Both the position numbers and the translations under genes were made by a program. Positions 25,182-34,870 of a DNA stretch of 64,000 nt are shown here, piece by piece; position 1 is the first letter of the stretch, and each line of letters begins with the position of its first letter. The notes under the pieces were generated by a model, which was not told the DNA's origin, did no database searches, and saw nothing but the letters and a program-made list of their open reading frames with translations. This DNA is from Chryseobacterium sp. POL2. Its GTDB lineage: Bacteria > Bacteroidota > Bacteroidia > Flavobacteriales > Weeksellaceae. The stretch covers positions 620,001 to 684,000 of the forward strand of contig NZ_CP049298.1 in assembly GCF_011058315.1 (NCBI RefSeq), read 5' to 3'.

Positions 25182-25751
25182 TTAGAAAGCATAAGAAAAG
25201 CCAGCTTGCACAAGGCCTCTTGTACCAATGCTCGGCTCCAGAAATACGCCAAAACTTCCACCATATCTCACACCAATTGGCATAATGTTAAAAGCTAAAA
25301 AAGTGTCATTCGCTTTTTGAACTTTTGAATTAAAATCGACATATTCCACATTTCTGAATAACGCCCCCACAGACGCCCCCGAATAAAAACGCCATTTGCT
25401 ATCCGCATCTGACCAGAAATAATCGACTTTCGGAAGAACAGAGAAATAAGATTGCTCTTTGTAAGAGGTTCCATTTTCGCTAAAAGTCTCTACATTAGCT
25501 TCTAGACCGTAACGCCATTTCATATCTTGGCTATAAACAGTTCCTGCAATGGTGAAAACCCCTTTGCTGTTCGGAAGAACAACGTCATCTCCTCCAAAAA
25601 TTGCTTTACCTGCTACCTCACCAATTCCTTTCAGAATAGAATCTGCAACGCCAAAAAGAGAACTTGTACCATAGCCTGCAGAGATTTCAAATTTTTGAGC
25701 ATTCATCATGGACAATCCACCTAAAGCTGCTAACAAAAATAGTTTTTTCAT
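25182..25751 (-). CDS. Outer-membrane beta-barrel protein (porin-like)
   Basis: A 189-residue precursor with a signal peptide ending near MNAQ (residue 18). Glycine and aromatic residues alternate (EISAGYGTSSLFG, GVRYGGSFGVFLEP) and the end VQAGFSYAF carries the terminal aromatic of outer-membrane barrels. Eight short strands fit the length. Function unknown. Confidence 0.75.
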   Translation of the reverse strand: MKKLFLLAALGGLSMMNAQKFEISAGYGTSSLFGVADSILKGIGEVAGKAIFGGDDVVLPNSKGVFTIAGTVYSQDMKWRYGLEANVETFSENGTSYKEQSYFSVLPKVDYFWSDADSKWRFYSGASVGALFRNVEYVDFNSKVQKANDTFLAFNIMPIGVRYGGSFGVFLEPSIGTRGLVQAGFSYAF

Positions 25752-25826
25752 GGTTTTATAATTTTATTTATCCATGCAAAAATAATTAAACTTATTTATA
25801 AATAAACAAATATTATTGAATTTTCC

Positions 25827-26432
25827 TTAACCAATAATAGTTACATGATGCTCTAGCAAATCATAAATCGTATTTTTGGCACTTTCTGGTTTTACGTTAA
25901 CCGCTCTTGTACCTTGAAAATGCAACATAGGGACAAATCCTGCTTCCATTGCATCCAGACATGTATATTTCACACAATAATCAAGCGCTAGACCTACAAT
26001 TTCTACAATTTGGATGTCATGATATTTAAGATAATCTTCTAATCCTGTTTTTACAAAATGGTTGTTATCTTGAAAAGCACTATAACTATCAATTTCGGGA
26101 TTGACACCTTTTTGAATAATTTTTGTTGCTTTAGAAACGTCTAGATCTTTATGAAACTCTGCGCCGTGCGTACCTTGCACACAATGATCTGGCCACATAA
26201 ACTGCGGAATACCATTCATAATAATTGTTTCGCCAACGTTTCTGTTGTTATTAACGGCAAAAGATTTATGATTAGCAGGATGCCAATCTTGGGTCAATAT
26301 AATTTCGTCGTAGTTGCCTTTTTCCATGAGTGTATTAATGAAAGGGATAATTTCGCTTGCTCCAGGAACGGCCAAACTTCCACCTTCACAAAAATCATTT
26401 TGAACATCTACTACTAATAAGGCTTTCTTCAT
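25827..26432 (-). CDS. pncA: Nicotinamidase/pyrazinamidase
   Basis: A 201-residue enzyme of the isochorismatase-like fold. The triad is visible as D9 (VVDVQNDF), K108 (IIQKGV) and C153 (LDYCVKYT); the metal ligands D49, H51 and H83 are in TQDWHPANH and WPDHCVQG. It deamidates nicotinamide to nicotinate for NAD salvage. It diverges from the Crp/Fnr gene, with a dyad between them. Confidence 0.93.
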   Translation of the reverse strand: MKKALLVVDVQNDFCEGGSLAVPGASEIIPFINTLMEKGNYDEIILTQDWHPANHKSFAVNNNRNVGETIIMNGIPQFMWPDHCVQGTHGAEFHKDLDVSKATKIIQKGVNPEIDSYSAFQDNNHFVKTGLEDYLKYHDIQIVEIVGLALDYCVKYTCLDAMEAGFVPMLHFQGTRAVNVKPESAKNTIYDLLEHHVTIIG

Positions 26433-26493
26433 GAGATAATATTTTTACAAATTTAGTTTAAAGACTTTGTTTGCGCTAACAACTTACAGCAAT

Positions 26494-26517
26494 TGTACCA
26501 AATTATTAATTGGTACA
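26494..26517. promoter_or_regulatory. Operator-like dyad between pncA and the Crp/Fnr gene
   Basis: TGTACCAA (26494-26501) and TTGGTACA (26510-26517) form a spaced inverted repeat in the divergent intergenic region, of the size expected for a dimeric regulator. The Crp/Fnr protein encoded beside it is a natural candidate. Confidence 0.45.
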
Positions 26518-26601
26518 TATTGTCATATTTTTGAAAGAAAAATTATGCTGTTATTAATATAAGAATTAGTATTTTTAAACTTTAAAACGCTTTTGATAGA
26601 A

Positions 26602-27192
26602 ATGCTAAAAAATTTCCATAAACATTTGTCAGAAATCCTGGACGTTCCTGAAGAAAATATTCAAAAATGTGCCATACATTACGATATTCGATTTTTTAAA
26701 AAAGGGAGTATGTTGGTGCAAGAAGGCGAGGCGTCTGCAGATCGGTTTTTTGTTGAAACAGGCTTGTTAAGGATGTTTTCTATTGATAAAAATGGTAAAG
26801 AACATGTTATTCAGTTTGCACCAGAAGGCTGGATTATATCGGACTCCACCAGTCAATTACTTAATGAGAAATCTAGATTTTATGTGGAAGCAATAGAAGA
26901 TTCGGAAATCGTTGTATTGTCTGATGATTTCTTTTTTAATCTTGGCGAAATCTATCCTCAAGTTGCTGAGAAAAATCAAAGATTGATGCTGAATCATATT
27001 AAAAATCTTCAGAACCGTGTCAACGCTTTGATTAGTACAACCGCAGAAGAACGTTATATGGAATTTCTGAAAAAATATCCTAACATTATGCTACGCGTTC
27101 CGCAATGGATGGTGGCTTCTTATTTAGGAATAACGCCAGAAAGCCTTAGTCGTGTCCGAAAGGAATTGGCTAAGAAAAACTTTGAAGTTTGA
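26602..27192 (+). CDS. Crp/Fnr-family transcriptional regulator
   Basis: A 196-residue regulator. A cyclic-nucleotide-binding-type beta barrel covers residues 20-115 (KKGSMLVQEGEASADRFFVETG), and a C-terminal winged HTH ends with WMVASYLGITPESLSRVRKEL. It lacks the Fe-S cysteines of Fnr and the full cAMP-binding signature of Crp, so the effector is unknown. ATG at 26602 is preferred over a TTG nine bases earlier. Confidence 0.87.
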   Translation: MLKNFHKHLSEILDVPEENIQKCAIHYDIRFFKKGSMLVQEGEASADRFFVETGLLRMFSIDKNGKEHVIQFAPEGWIISDSTSQLLNEKSRFYVEAIEDSEIVVLSDDFFFNLGEIYPQVAEKNQRLMLNHIKNLQNRVNALISTTAEERYMEFLKKYPNIMLRVPQWMVASYLGITPESLSRVRKELAKKNFEV

Positions 27193-27210
27193 ATTTAAAA
27201 TATCATAAAC

Positions 27211-27242
27211 AAAAAAGGAACAGATTAACTGCTCCTTTTTTT
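27211..27242. terminator. Bidirectional terminator
   Basis: AAAAAAGGAxCAG pairs with CTGxTCCTTTTTTT between convergent genes. Confidence 0.85.
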
Positions 27243-27259
27243 GTCTCAAAACATTCATT

Positions 27260-28801
27260 TTACAAAGGAATATTTCCGTGTTTTCTTGTTGGTCTTTCCA
27301 CGAATTTGTTTTCCAACATTGCAAAAGCTTTAATCAATTTTCTTCTGGTATCTTCTGGGAAGATAACTTCATCTATAAAGCCTCTTTGAGCCGCTGTATA
27401 TGGATTCGCAAATTTTTCGGCATATTCTGCTTCTTTCTCTGCCAATTTAGCAGCGGGATCAGCCGCTTCGGCAATTTCTCTTTTAAAAATAATTTCTGAA
27501 GCGCCTTTTGCACCCATTACTGCAATCTCAGCAGACGGCCAAGCGAAGTTCATATCTGCACCGATGTGTTTAGAGTTCATCACGTCATAAGCGCCACCGT
27601 AAGCTTTTCTCGTAATAATAGTCACTTTTGGTACTGTAGCTTCAGATAACGCGTACAATAATTTAGCACCGTGGGTGATAATTCCGTTCCATTCTTGATC
27701 CGTTCCTGGCAAGAAACCAGGCACATCTACCAACACTAATAATGGAATATTGAAAGCATCACAAAAACGTGTAAATCTAGCGGCTTTTATAGAACTGTTA
27801 ACATCCAAACATCCTGCTAAGAACATTGGGTTATTCGCTACAATACCGATACTTCTTCCAGCAATTCTGGCAAAACCTACAACAATATTTTCAGCATAAT
27901 TTTTATGAATTTCAAAGAACGAATCCTCATCGATCAAATGCCCAATAACGTCATGCATGTCGTAAGGTTTGTTGGCATTGTCAGGAATAATGTTTTTTAA
28001 ATCCTCGCGAAGTTCATCATTTAATTCATAATCTAAACTTGGTGCAGTTTCTTGATTATTTTGTGGAAGATAACTTAATAAAGTTTTAACATCTTCAAGA
28101 CATTCTACATCGTTAGCAGAAGTTGTATGAGCAACACCAGACTTTGTAGAATGCGTTGATGCGCCACCCAATTCTTCTGATGTTACTTCTTCGTTGGTAA
28201 CCGTTTTAACAACGTTTGGACCCGTTACGAACATGTAAGACGTATTCTCAACCATCATGGTAAAATCTGTCATCGCTGGTGAATATACCGCGCCACCAGC
28301 ACAAGGTCCCATAATCGCAGAAATTTGAGGAATAACACCAGAGGCTTGTACATTTCTGAAGAATATGTCAGCATAGCCACCCAAAGATCTTACACCTTCT
28401 TGGATACGAGCTCCACCAGAATCGTTAAGCCCAACCATCGGTGCGCCAACTTTAACTGCCATATCCATGATTTTACAAATTTTCTCAGCATGCGTTTCGG
28501 ACAATGCGCCACCAAAGACCGTAAAATCCTGAGCAAAAGCATAAGTCAAACGTCCATTAACGGTACCATAACCCGTGATAACACCATCGCCTAAATAATA
28601 TTCTTTATCCATACCAAAATCTTTGGTACGGTGTGTTATGAAAGCACCAATCTCTTCAAAAGAACCTTCATCAAAGAAATATTCGATACGCTCTCTAGCA
28701 GTTAATTTTTTCTTAGCGTGTTGCGTTGCAATTCTTTTTTCGCCACCGCCCAATTTAGACTCCGCTAATTTTTTATTTAATAGGTCTATTTTATTTTTCA
28801 T
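27260..28801 (-). CDS. pccB: Acyl-CoA carboxylase beta (carboxyltransferase) subunit
   Basis: A 513-residue carboxyltransferase. [16 protein letters not shown] (acyl-CoA site) and [16 protein letters not shown] lie in the N-half; [18 protein letters not shown] and [16 protein letters not shown] in the C-half. It moves carboxyl from biotin to propionyl- or acetyl-CoA. It is the last gene of a four-gene minus-strand operon with biotin carboxylase, biotin carrier and CoA-transferase B (spacings 8, 27 and 39 bases). Size and motifs fit propionyl-CoA carboxylase beta; acetyl-CoA is possible. Confidence 0.9.
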   Translation of the reverse strand: MKNKIDLLNKKLAESKLGGGEKRIATQHAKKKLTARERIEYFFDEGSFEEIGAFITHRTKDFGMDKEYYLGDGVITGYGTVNGRLTYAFAQDFTVFGGALSETHAEKICKIMDMAVKVGAPMVGLNDSGGARIQEGVRSLGGYADIFFRNVQASGVIPQISAIMGPCAGGAVYSPAMTDFTMMVENTSYMFVTGPNVVKTVTNEEVTSEELGGASTHSTKSGVAHTTSANDVECLEDVKTLLSYLPQNNQETAPSLDYELNDELREDLKNIIPDNANKPYDMHDVIGHLIDEDSFFEIHKNYAENIVVGFARIAGRSIGIVANNPMFLAGCLDVNSSIKAARFTRFCDAFNIPLLVLVDVPGFLPGTDQEWNGIITHGAKLLYALSEATVPKVTIITRKAYGGAYDVMNSKHIGADMNFAWPSAEIAVMGAKGASEIIFKREIAEAADPAAKLAEKEAEYAEKFANPYTAAQRGFIDEVIFPEDTRRKLIKAFAMLENKFVERPTRKHGNIPL

Positions 28802-28809
28802 GATTTAAT

Positions 28810-30255
28810 TTAGAATTGATTAGGGACACGCAGTAATTTTTGATCTTCCAAATATTGTTTAAGTGCTACTAAAGCAGCAACTTCAGCTTCTTTAGCTTGA
28901 TTCTCCACAATAATTTCTGGACTGTAATATTTCTTAACAAAATTGGTGTCAAAATTTCCAGAACGGAATGCCTCGTGATCGAACACAAAACTACCGAAAG
29001 GAAGCGTTGTGCTAACGCCTTCAACTTTATAATCCTGAATGGCTACTAGCATTTTCTCAATAGCTTCGTTACGGTCTTTTCCGTGAACGATTAATTTTGA
29101 AAGCATTGGATCGTAATAGATAGGAACATCCATCCCTTCGGCAAAACCATCATCCACACGGATGCCATCTCCAGTTGGCGGTTGGTAAGTCGTTAAAGTC
29201 CCAACGCTTGGCAAGAAATCGTTAAGAGGATCTTCGGCGTACACTCTCAATTCTAAAGCGTGACCATTTATTGTTAAATCTTCTTGTTTTATTGGAAGTT
29301 CTTCACCTCGCGCTACGCGAATCTGAAGTTCTACCAAGTCCATTCCTGTAATCATTTCTGTTACGGGATGTTCAACTTGAAGACGTGTGTTCATTTCTAG
29401 GAAATAGAAATTTTTGTTTTCATCCAACAAAAACTCCACCGTTCCAGCGCCAAGATAATCACAAGACTTAGCCACTTTAACCGCAGCTTCGCCCATTGCT
29501 TTTCTAATTTCTGGAGTCAAAACAGCAGAAGGTGCTTCTTCAACAACTTTTTGGTGACGACGTTGTACAGAACATTCTCTTTCGAATAAATAAAGAATAT
29601 TGCCATGATCGTCCGCCATAACTTGGATTTCGATATGCTTTGGAGAAGCCACATATTTTTCAATGAAAACAGAACCATCACCGAAAGCAGAAGTTGCTTC
29701 GGAAATTGCGCGTTGCATTTGAGACTCGAATTCGCCTTCGTTTTCTACAACACGCATACCTTTTCCGCCGCCACCAGCAGATGCTTTAATCAAAATAGGG
29801 AAGCCAATTTTTACGGCAACCTTCTTCGCTTTTTCAACATCGGTAATCGCTTCATCAAGACCAGGCACCATTGGGATATCATAGGCTTTTACAGCTTCTT
29901 TAGCTGCCAGCTTGCTTCCCATAACGTGGATTGCTTTGGATCTTGGACCGATAAATGTAATATTGTTAGCTTCAGCTTTTTCAGCAAATTCAGCATTTTC
30001 TGATAAAAAACCATAACCTGGGTGAATCCCATCAACATGTAGTTTTTTACAAACTTCAATGATTTTGTCACCTAAAAGATAGGATTGATTAGAAGGCGCT
30101 TCGCCGATACACACCGCTTCGTCAGCAAATTTAACATGTGGCGATTGGCGGTCGGCCACGGAGTAAACAGCCACCGTTTTGATGCCCATTTTTTTTGCCG
30201 TTTTCATGACTCTTAATGCGATTTCGCCACGATTTGCTACAAGTATTTTTTTCAT
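28810..30255 (-). CDS. accC: Biotin carboxylase subunit (AccC/PccA type)
   Basis: A 481-residue ATP-grasp enzyme. KILVANRGEIALRVM opens the N-domain, ASAGGGGKGMRVV is the glycine-rich ATP loop, and FLEMNTRLQVEHPVTE carries the catalytic Glu/Arg set. It carboxylates biotin on the carrier protein. It lacks a fused biotin domain; that domain is the separate next gene, 27 bases away. Confidence 0.93.
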   Translation of the reverse strand: MKKILVANRGEIALRVMKTAKKMGIKTVAVYSVADRQSPHVKFADEAVCIGEAPSNQSYLLGDKIIEVCKKLHVDGIHPGYGFLSENAEFAEKAEANNITFIGPRSKAIHVMGSKLAAKEAVKAYDIPMVPGLDEAITDVEKAKKVAVKIGFPILIKASAGGGGKGMRVVENEGEFESQMQRAISEATSAFGDGSVFIEKYVASPKHIEIQVMADDHGNILYLFERECSVQRRHQKVVEEAPSAVLTPEIRKAMGEAAVKVAKSCDYLGAGTVEFLLDENKNFYFLEMNTRLQVEHPVTEMITGMDLVELQIRVARGEELPIKQEDLTINGHALELRVYAEDPLNDFLPSVGTLTTYQPPTGDGIRVDDGFAEGMDVPIYYDPMLSKLIVHGKDRNEAIEKMLVAIQDYKVEGVSTTLPFGSFVFDHEAFRSGNFDTNFVKKYYSPEIIVENQAKEAEVAALVALKQYLEDQKLLRVPNQF

Positions 30256-30282
30256 TTTTAACTTAATCGTAATTTCTAAAAT

Positions 30283-30768
30283 TTATTCGAACTCTATTAA
30301 TAATTGACCTTTGTCAACCGCCTGACCTTTTTCTACCGCGATGGATTTTATCACACCTTGGCGTGGCGAGTAAAAGCTGTTTTCCATCTTCATGGCCTCA
30401 AGTATCAAAAGATTGTCACCTTCCTGAACTTCTTGTCCTACGTTAACCGCAATTTCTAAAATAAGTCCTGGCATTGGCGCTTTTATAGCGTTAACCTGTT
30501 TCGCTTTACCAACTTCAAAACCCATGTCTTTGATGAGTTTATCGAGTTCGTTTTCGATGTTAACCTCATAGATGTTGTTGTTAACATTTACTTTGTAAGA
30601 TTTGTGCTGAAAGTCAGCTTCTAAAATTTCCGCGTGATAAGATTGGTCATCGCGTAGAACGTGAAAATGCTCGGCATCCAAGCTTGCAACATCAACCGCT
30701 TTAATCTGCTCTTCGGTCAACTCATAACGTTGAGTGCCATTAACCGAAGCATTAAAGGTTTTTCCCAT
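30283..30768 (-). CDS. Biotin carboxyl carrier subunit
   Basis: A 161-residue protein whose C-terminal biotinyl domain carries EAMKMENS with the biotin-accepting Lys127, after the PMPGLILEI strand. The N-terminal half is the bridging domain seen in propionyl/acyl-CoA carboxylases of Bacteroidota. Confidence 0.92.
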   Translation of the reverse strand: MGKTFNASVNGTQRYELTEEQIKAVDVASLDAEHFHVLRDDQSYHAEILEADFQHKSYKVNVNNNIYEVNIENELDKLIKDMGFEVGKAKQVNAIKAPMPGLILEIAVNVGQEVQEGDNLLILEAMKMENSFYSPRQGVIKSIAVEKGQAVDKGQLLIEFE

Positions 30769-30807
30769 ATTCTTCTTATTGATATTTATTTGTAGAGTTT
30801 TATAAAT

Positions 30808-31467
30808 TTAGAATGTCATTTCTGGCGTATTATCGTCGGCAACCAATTTACCAAGCGTTGCTTTTTTAATATCTTCTACAGAAACACCTGGCGCTCTTTC
30901 TAAAAGCTTGAAACCGCCTTCTGAAAGGACTTCGTAAACGCCTAGCTCTGTCACAATTTTTTTTATACATTTCACACCGGTTAAAGGTAAGCTACATTCT
31001 GATAAAAGTTTGCTTTCCCCATATTTATTAACTTGTTGCATTGCCACGATAATATTTTTAGCCGAAGCTACCAAATCCATTGCGCCGCCCATGCCTTTCA
31101 CCATTTTGCCAGGAATTTTCCAATTGGCGATATCCCCATTTTCTGAAACTTCCATAGCACCAAGAATTGTTAAATCCACTTTTTGTGCTCGAATCATCCC
31201 AAAACTCATTGCAGAATCAAAAACTGCAGAACCAGGAAGTGTTGTAATGGTTTGTTTTCCGGCATTAATAAGATCGGCATCTTCTTCACCTTCTATTGGG
31301 AAAGGTCCCATGCCTAGAAGCCCATTTTCGGACTGTAACACAACATTAATACCTTTTGGAATATAATTGGCAACCAAAGTCGGAATACCAATTCCTAAAT
31401 TAACATACGAATTATTCTTAATTTCCTTAGCGATACGCTGGGCAATTTGCTCTTTTGTAAGACTCAT
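30808..31467 (-). CDS. scoB: 3-oxoacid CoA-transferase subunit B
   Basis: A 219-residue class I CoA-transferase subunit. SENGLLGMGPFP holds the glutamate that forms the CoA thioester intermediate, and LGIGIPTLVANY opens the domain. It would exchange CoA between succinyl-CoA and acetoacetate, but needs an A subunit. No scoA lies next to it; the upstream gene is an unrelated M56 protein. It opens the carboxylase operon. Confidence 0.9.
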   Translation of the reverse strand: MSLTKEQIAQRIAKEIKNNSYVNLGIGIPTLVANYIPKGINVVLQSENGLLGMGPFPIEGEEDADLINAGKQTITTLPGSAVFDSAMSFGMIRAQKVDLTILGAMEVSENGDIANWKIPGKMVKGMGGAMDLVASAKNIIVAMQQVNKYGESKLLSECSLPLTGVKCIKKIVTELGVYEVLSEGGFKLLERAPGVSVEDIKKATLGKLVADDNTPEMTF

Positions 31468-31566
31468 TATTAATAAATTATGATGCTTTAAAGTTAAGAT
31501 TTTTTTGCGTTAGTGAGTGCTATAAAATAAAAAAGAACCTTAAAAAAGACTCTTTTTATTATTCTG

Positions 31567-32982
31567 TTATTTTCTTGGATGTGTAGGAGGCGATGGCGGC
31601 GGCGGCGTACTTCCATCTCCATGAAACTGCATCGTGACTGGAATTTTAAAATAAGAAGCCACAGTTTTGTTATCTTTTTCTGCTGGTTTCCAAGTGGTAT
31701 TATTTCCTATTTTCTGAATGGCTACTTCTACAGCTTTATTAAATATATTGTTAAGTCCAGTCGTTTTAATATCTACAATTTTACCATTTGCATCAACTTT
31801 TATCAAGGCGCTAGAAGTAATGTTTCCACCAATATTTCCAATTTCTGTAAGATCCATTTCCATTGCTAAAGCTTTTCTAAATGCAGACATACCACCAGGA
31901 AATTCAGCAGGAATATCCACATCATCAGTTTTTGTTTCGTTTACTTTTTTACTCTTTTTAAAGGCTTTTAAAGAAATTTGGTTTTGTTTCACGGTGTCAG
32001 AAACTTTTATTTCTTTTTTATTAATTGAAGTAGAAATGGGTTTTTCTTCTTGATAATTTTCTTTAAAATCAGAAAGAGAAGTTTTGTTTTCGGTTTTCAC
32101 CAATGCGCTTTTACTTATAGCTTGCTTTGCAAAAATTGGTGTTTTAACTTTCTCAGCAAAAAGAAAAGCAACGCCACAAGTGAAAAGAACAGAGCCCAAA
32201 ACCCTAGCTTTTAATTTTTTGTTTTGTGAAGTGTTCATCATATTAAATCTTTTTTTGGTGTTGTTATTTTGTTTAAAACTTTGGACTAAAGAATATTGCT
32301 GCAAAAGAATTTCTTGATAAATAATTTTTTGATAATGTTTAATTTCAACTTGCTCCAAAACCTTATCATCTGCCAAGAATTCATGATTTGTATTCATCGC
32401 TTTTCTATAAAAATAAACGGCAGGATTTAACCAAAAAACAGCTTTTAAAATTTCTATCCATAAAATGTCAAAACTATGTTTCTGTGTTATGTGTGCTTGC
32501 TCATGGACAAAAACACAATCATCAATCTCATGATTTTCAAACTTCTTTTGGTTGACAAAAATCGTTTGCCAAAAGCTATAAGCTGTTATATCTTCTTTGA
32601 TCAATGCGATTTTGAATTCTTTATAAATCAATTTCTTTGAGACTCTTTTCATTTTTAAAATTTGAAAAATCTGAAATCCAAATCTCAATAACAAAAGACA
32701 AGAAATCCCAATATATAAGTAAAAACCTATCTGTGAAAAATCTCTTTGCAAAGTATTTTCTGCAATGTCCGTTTCAAAATTTCCATTTTCTAAAGTTGTT
32801 GTATTTTGTATTACATAAGTCCCAAATGGAATTTCTAAAAACGGAATCATCAAACTAAAAACCAAACTTCCTAACAAGAAAAACCTTTTGAAATGGTGAT
32901 TCTTTTGGTTTTCTAAGAACAAATAATAGAAAATAATTAATAAACTACTTGCAAAAATTATTTTCAAATAAATCGGAATCAT
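31567..32982 (-). CDS. BlaR1-like M56 metallopeptidase with TonB C-domain
   Basis: A 471-residue membrane protease with three or four N-terminal helices. The zinc motif is in CVFVHEQAHITQKH, followed by WLNPAVYFYRKAM. A further helix lies near residue 255. The C-terminal 110 residues resemble a TonB C-terminal domain (FKIPVTMQF), ending in a PPPPSPP tail. It starts inside the BlaI gene (4-base overlap), the standard BlaI-BlaR layout: sensing activates the protease, which inactivates BlaI. The inducer is unknown. Confidence 0.88.
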   Translation of the reverse strand: MIPIYLKIIFASSLLIIFYYLFLENQKNHHFKRFFLLGSLVFSLMIPFLEIPFGTYVIQNTTTLENGNFETDIAENTLQRDFSQIGFYLYIGISCLLLLRFGFQIFQILKMKRVSKKLIYKEFKIALIKEDITAYSFWQTIFVNQKKFENHEIDDCVFVHEQAHITQKHSFDILWIEILKAVFWLNPAVYFYRKAMNTNHEFLADDKVLEQVEIKHYQKIIYQEILLQQYSLVQSFKQNNNTKKRFNMMNTSQNKKLKARVLGSVLFTCGVAFLFAEKVKTPIFAKQAISKSALVKTENKTSLSDFKENYQEEKPISTSINKKEIKVSDTVKQNQISLKAFKKSKKVNETKTDDVDIPAEFPGGMSAFRKALAMEMDLTEIGNIGGNITSSALIKVDANGKIVDIKTTGLNNIFNKAVEVAIQKIGNNTTWKPAEKDNKTVASYFKIPVTMQFHGDGSTPPPPSPPTHPRK

Positions 32983-33356
32983 GACTTCGGATTTTCAATT
33001 TTCTTATCGATCATTTCGCGCAATTCTTTCAATTCTTCTTGACTTAATTTGGCATTCTGAGTAAAAAATGATGCAAATTGACTAACAGAGCTTCCAAAAA
33101 AATTGTTAATCATACTTTTCATTTCCATCGAAAAATATTGCGCTTTATCAATCTTGGGAAAATATTCCCGCGAATTGCCGTACAATTCGTAACCTACAAA
33201 ATCTTTGTTTTGCATTCTTTTCAGCAAAGTTGCGATGGTTGTCGTCGCTGGTTTGGGCTCAGGAAAAGCTTCTATCAAATCTTTCATAAAGACTTTTTCT
33301 TTCTCCCAAAGAATTTGCATGACTTCTTTTTCTGCTTCAGTTAATTTTAGTTTCAT
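32979..33356 (-). CDS. BlaI/MecI/CopY-family repressor
   Basis: A 125-residue winged-HTH repressor beginning KLTEAEKEVMQILWEKEK, with the recognition region TTTIATLLKRMQNKDFV. It probably represses itself and the M56 protease with which it overlaps. No beta-lactamase is nearby. Confidence 0.92.
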   Translation of the reverse strand: MKLKLTEAEKEVMQILWEKEKVFMKDLIEAFPEPKPATTTIATLLKRMQNKDFVGYELYGNSREYFPKIDKAQYFSMEMKSMINNFFGSSVSQFASFFTQNAKLSQEELKELREMIDKKIENPKS

Positions 33357-33422
33357 TCTACAATCAATTAATCAACTCTACAAATGTAGAACTAATTTTT
33401 ATTTTACCAAATATTTTATACT

Positions 33423-33430
33423 TAACTTTG
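33423..33430 (+). promoter_or_regulatory. -7 element for the GNAT gene
   Basis: TAACTTTG, 14 bases before the ATG, which gives a very short leader. Confidence 0.5.
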
Positions 33431-33444
33431 AAAAAAATTAAAAA

Positions 33445-33891
33445 ATGAGTTTGAAAATTGATGTTGCAAAAATTAATGAAATAGATGCGCTAATGCCGAT
33501 GATGAAAGACTTTTATGCCATTGATAATTATCCTTTTGATACAGAATTAACCCGCAAAAATTTTGAAATTTTCATCAACAATTCCAATTTGGGACAATGT
33601 TTTTTATTAAAAGACGACAGTGGAATAGTGGGTTATATGATTCTCAATTTTCTCTTCAGTTTTGAATTTGGTGGCATGATGTGTTTCCTAGACGAACTCT
33701 ATGTAAAACCCGAAGCACAAGGTAAAAAATATGGGGGAAAAGCTGTAGAATTTGCACAGAATTTTGCGAAAGAAAAAGATTTAAAAATGATGTTCCTAGA
33801 AATCGAAAATCATAACGAACGCGCCATGCATTTATACAAAAAACTAGGATTCGAGATGCATAAAAGAAGTATTATGACCTACGAAACCTAA
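33445..33891 (+). CDS. GNAT-family N-acetyltransferase
   Basis: A 148-residue acetyltransferase. The acetyl-CoA loop is QGKKYGGKAVEFA (near 92-104) and HNERAMHLYKKLGFEMHKR is the typical C-terminal motif. FLDELYVKPEAQG precedes the loop. The acceptor is unknown. It is a monocistronic gene converging on the deacetylase. Confidence 0.9.
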   Translation: MSLKIDVAKINEIDALMPMMKDFYAIDNYPFDTELTRKNFEIFINNSNLGQCFLLKDDSGIVGYMILNFLFSFEFGGMMCFLDELYVKPEAQGKKYGGKAVEFAQNFAKEKDLKMMFLEIENHNERAMHLYKKLGFEMHKRSIMTYET

Positions 33892-33908
33892 TTGTTTTTT
33901 TAAAAAAA

Positions 33909-34787
33909 TTAGTTCAAAATATCGTTAATCTTAGGATATTCTGATATTTTTTTGAATACAAAACGCTGACTTTCTTGTAATTTTTGGATAAACAAATCCA
34001 ATTCTTTAACCGAAACTTCATCATCCAAATATTGATCATGTGTTAACAAAACCAAATGTCGTGGTGTTTTTTCAAGATCATTGTAAAAAATACTATCGAC
34101 TTTTTTAATCATTTCTGCATGATTATTTTTCAGCTTCATATCAGCAGTTGCGCGCCATTCGAGATCCCAACCAACCAATTTGAAGCCAGCACTTTGCAAT
34201 TTGTCCGCAGCTTTTGTTGATGATTTTATATCCGTCGCTGTTACACCGTTAATTCTCCAAATATTACGACCGGGCGTTCTGGCAATGGGATTAAGAAGTT
34301 TCAGACTATCACGTAGAATTTTAAAATCCTGAACCACAACTTCTGGATTACGATAAAATTTGGAATATTTATTATTGGCGTGACTGTAACTGTGGTTCGC
34401 AATTTCTATCAAAGAATCTTGTTGCAAATCGTAAAAATCATCCATTTGTTTTTGGCTTCCGACAATATGCTTTCCAACAACAAAAGACGTTGCTACAACC
34501 TGATGTTTGTTAAGAATTGTCATCAAATTTTTTGTACCACGATTGGGGCCATCATCAAAAGTAAGATAGATAGAACGCTTGTCAGAATCCTCATTTTTTA
34601 ATAAATCAATATCTTCAACTTTGGGGACATTTTTCTCAGTTAGTGGTTTGACTTTTAACTGTTCAAAAGTATTAAAATCTTCAGCTTCTTTTTTGCAAGA
34701 ACTAAAGACAATTGCACTGGCGAAAGTCAACACAACAGAACCTAAAAAGACTTTATAAAAAGACCTTTTAGAAGAAAAATGCTTCAT
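33909..34787 (-). CDS. Polysaccharide deacetylase-family lipoprotein
   Basis: A 292-residue lipoprotein (VFSSC, Cys30) with a NodB-type domain. Motif 1 is YLTFDDGPNRGT with the catalytic and metal-binding Asp, and motif 2 is HSYSH. The later RTPGRN and LVLLTHDQY segments fit motifs 3 and 5. It removes acetyl groups from an envelope polysaccharide; the substrate is unknown. Confidence 0.88.
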   Translation of the reverse strand: MKHFSSKRSFYKVFLGSVVLTFASAIVFSSCKKEAEDFNTFEQLKVKPLTEKNVPKVEDIDLLKNEDSDKRSIYLTFDDGPNRGTKNLMTILNKHQVVATSFVVGKHIVGSQKQMDDFYDLQQDSLIEIANHSYSHANNKYSKFYRNPEVVVQDFKILRDSLKLLNPIARTPGRNIWRINGVTATDIKSSTKAADKLQSAGFKLVGWDLEWRATADMKLKNNHAEMIKKVDSIFYNDLEKTPRHLVLLTHDQYLDDEVSVKELDLFIQKLQESQRFVFKKISEYPKINDILN

Positions 34788-34870
34788 AAAATTAATGGGA
34801 ATTAAATTGTTAAAAAATGTTAATTAATCTTAAAACCTCATAACAATTTGAGTGCCATATTTTCTTAAAA

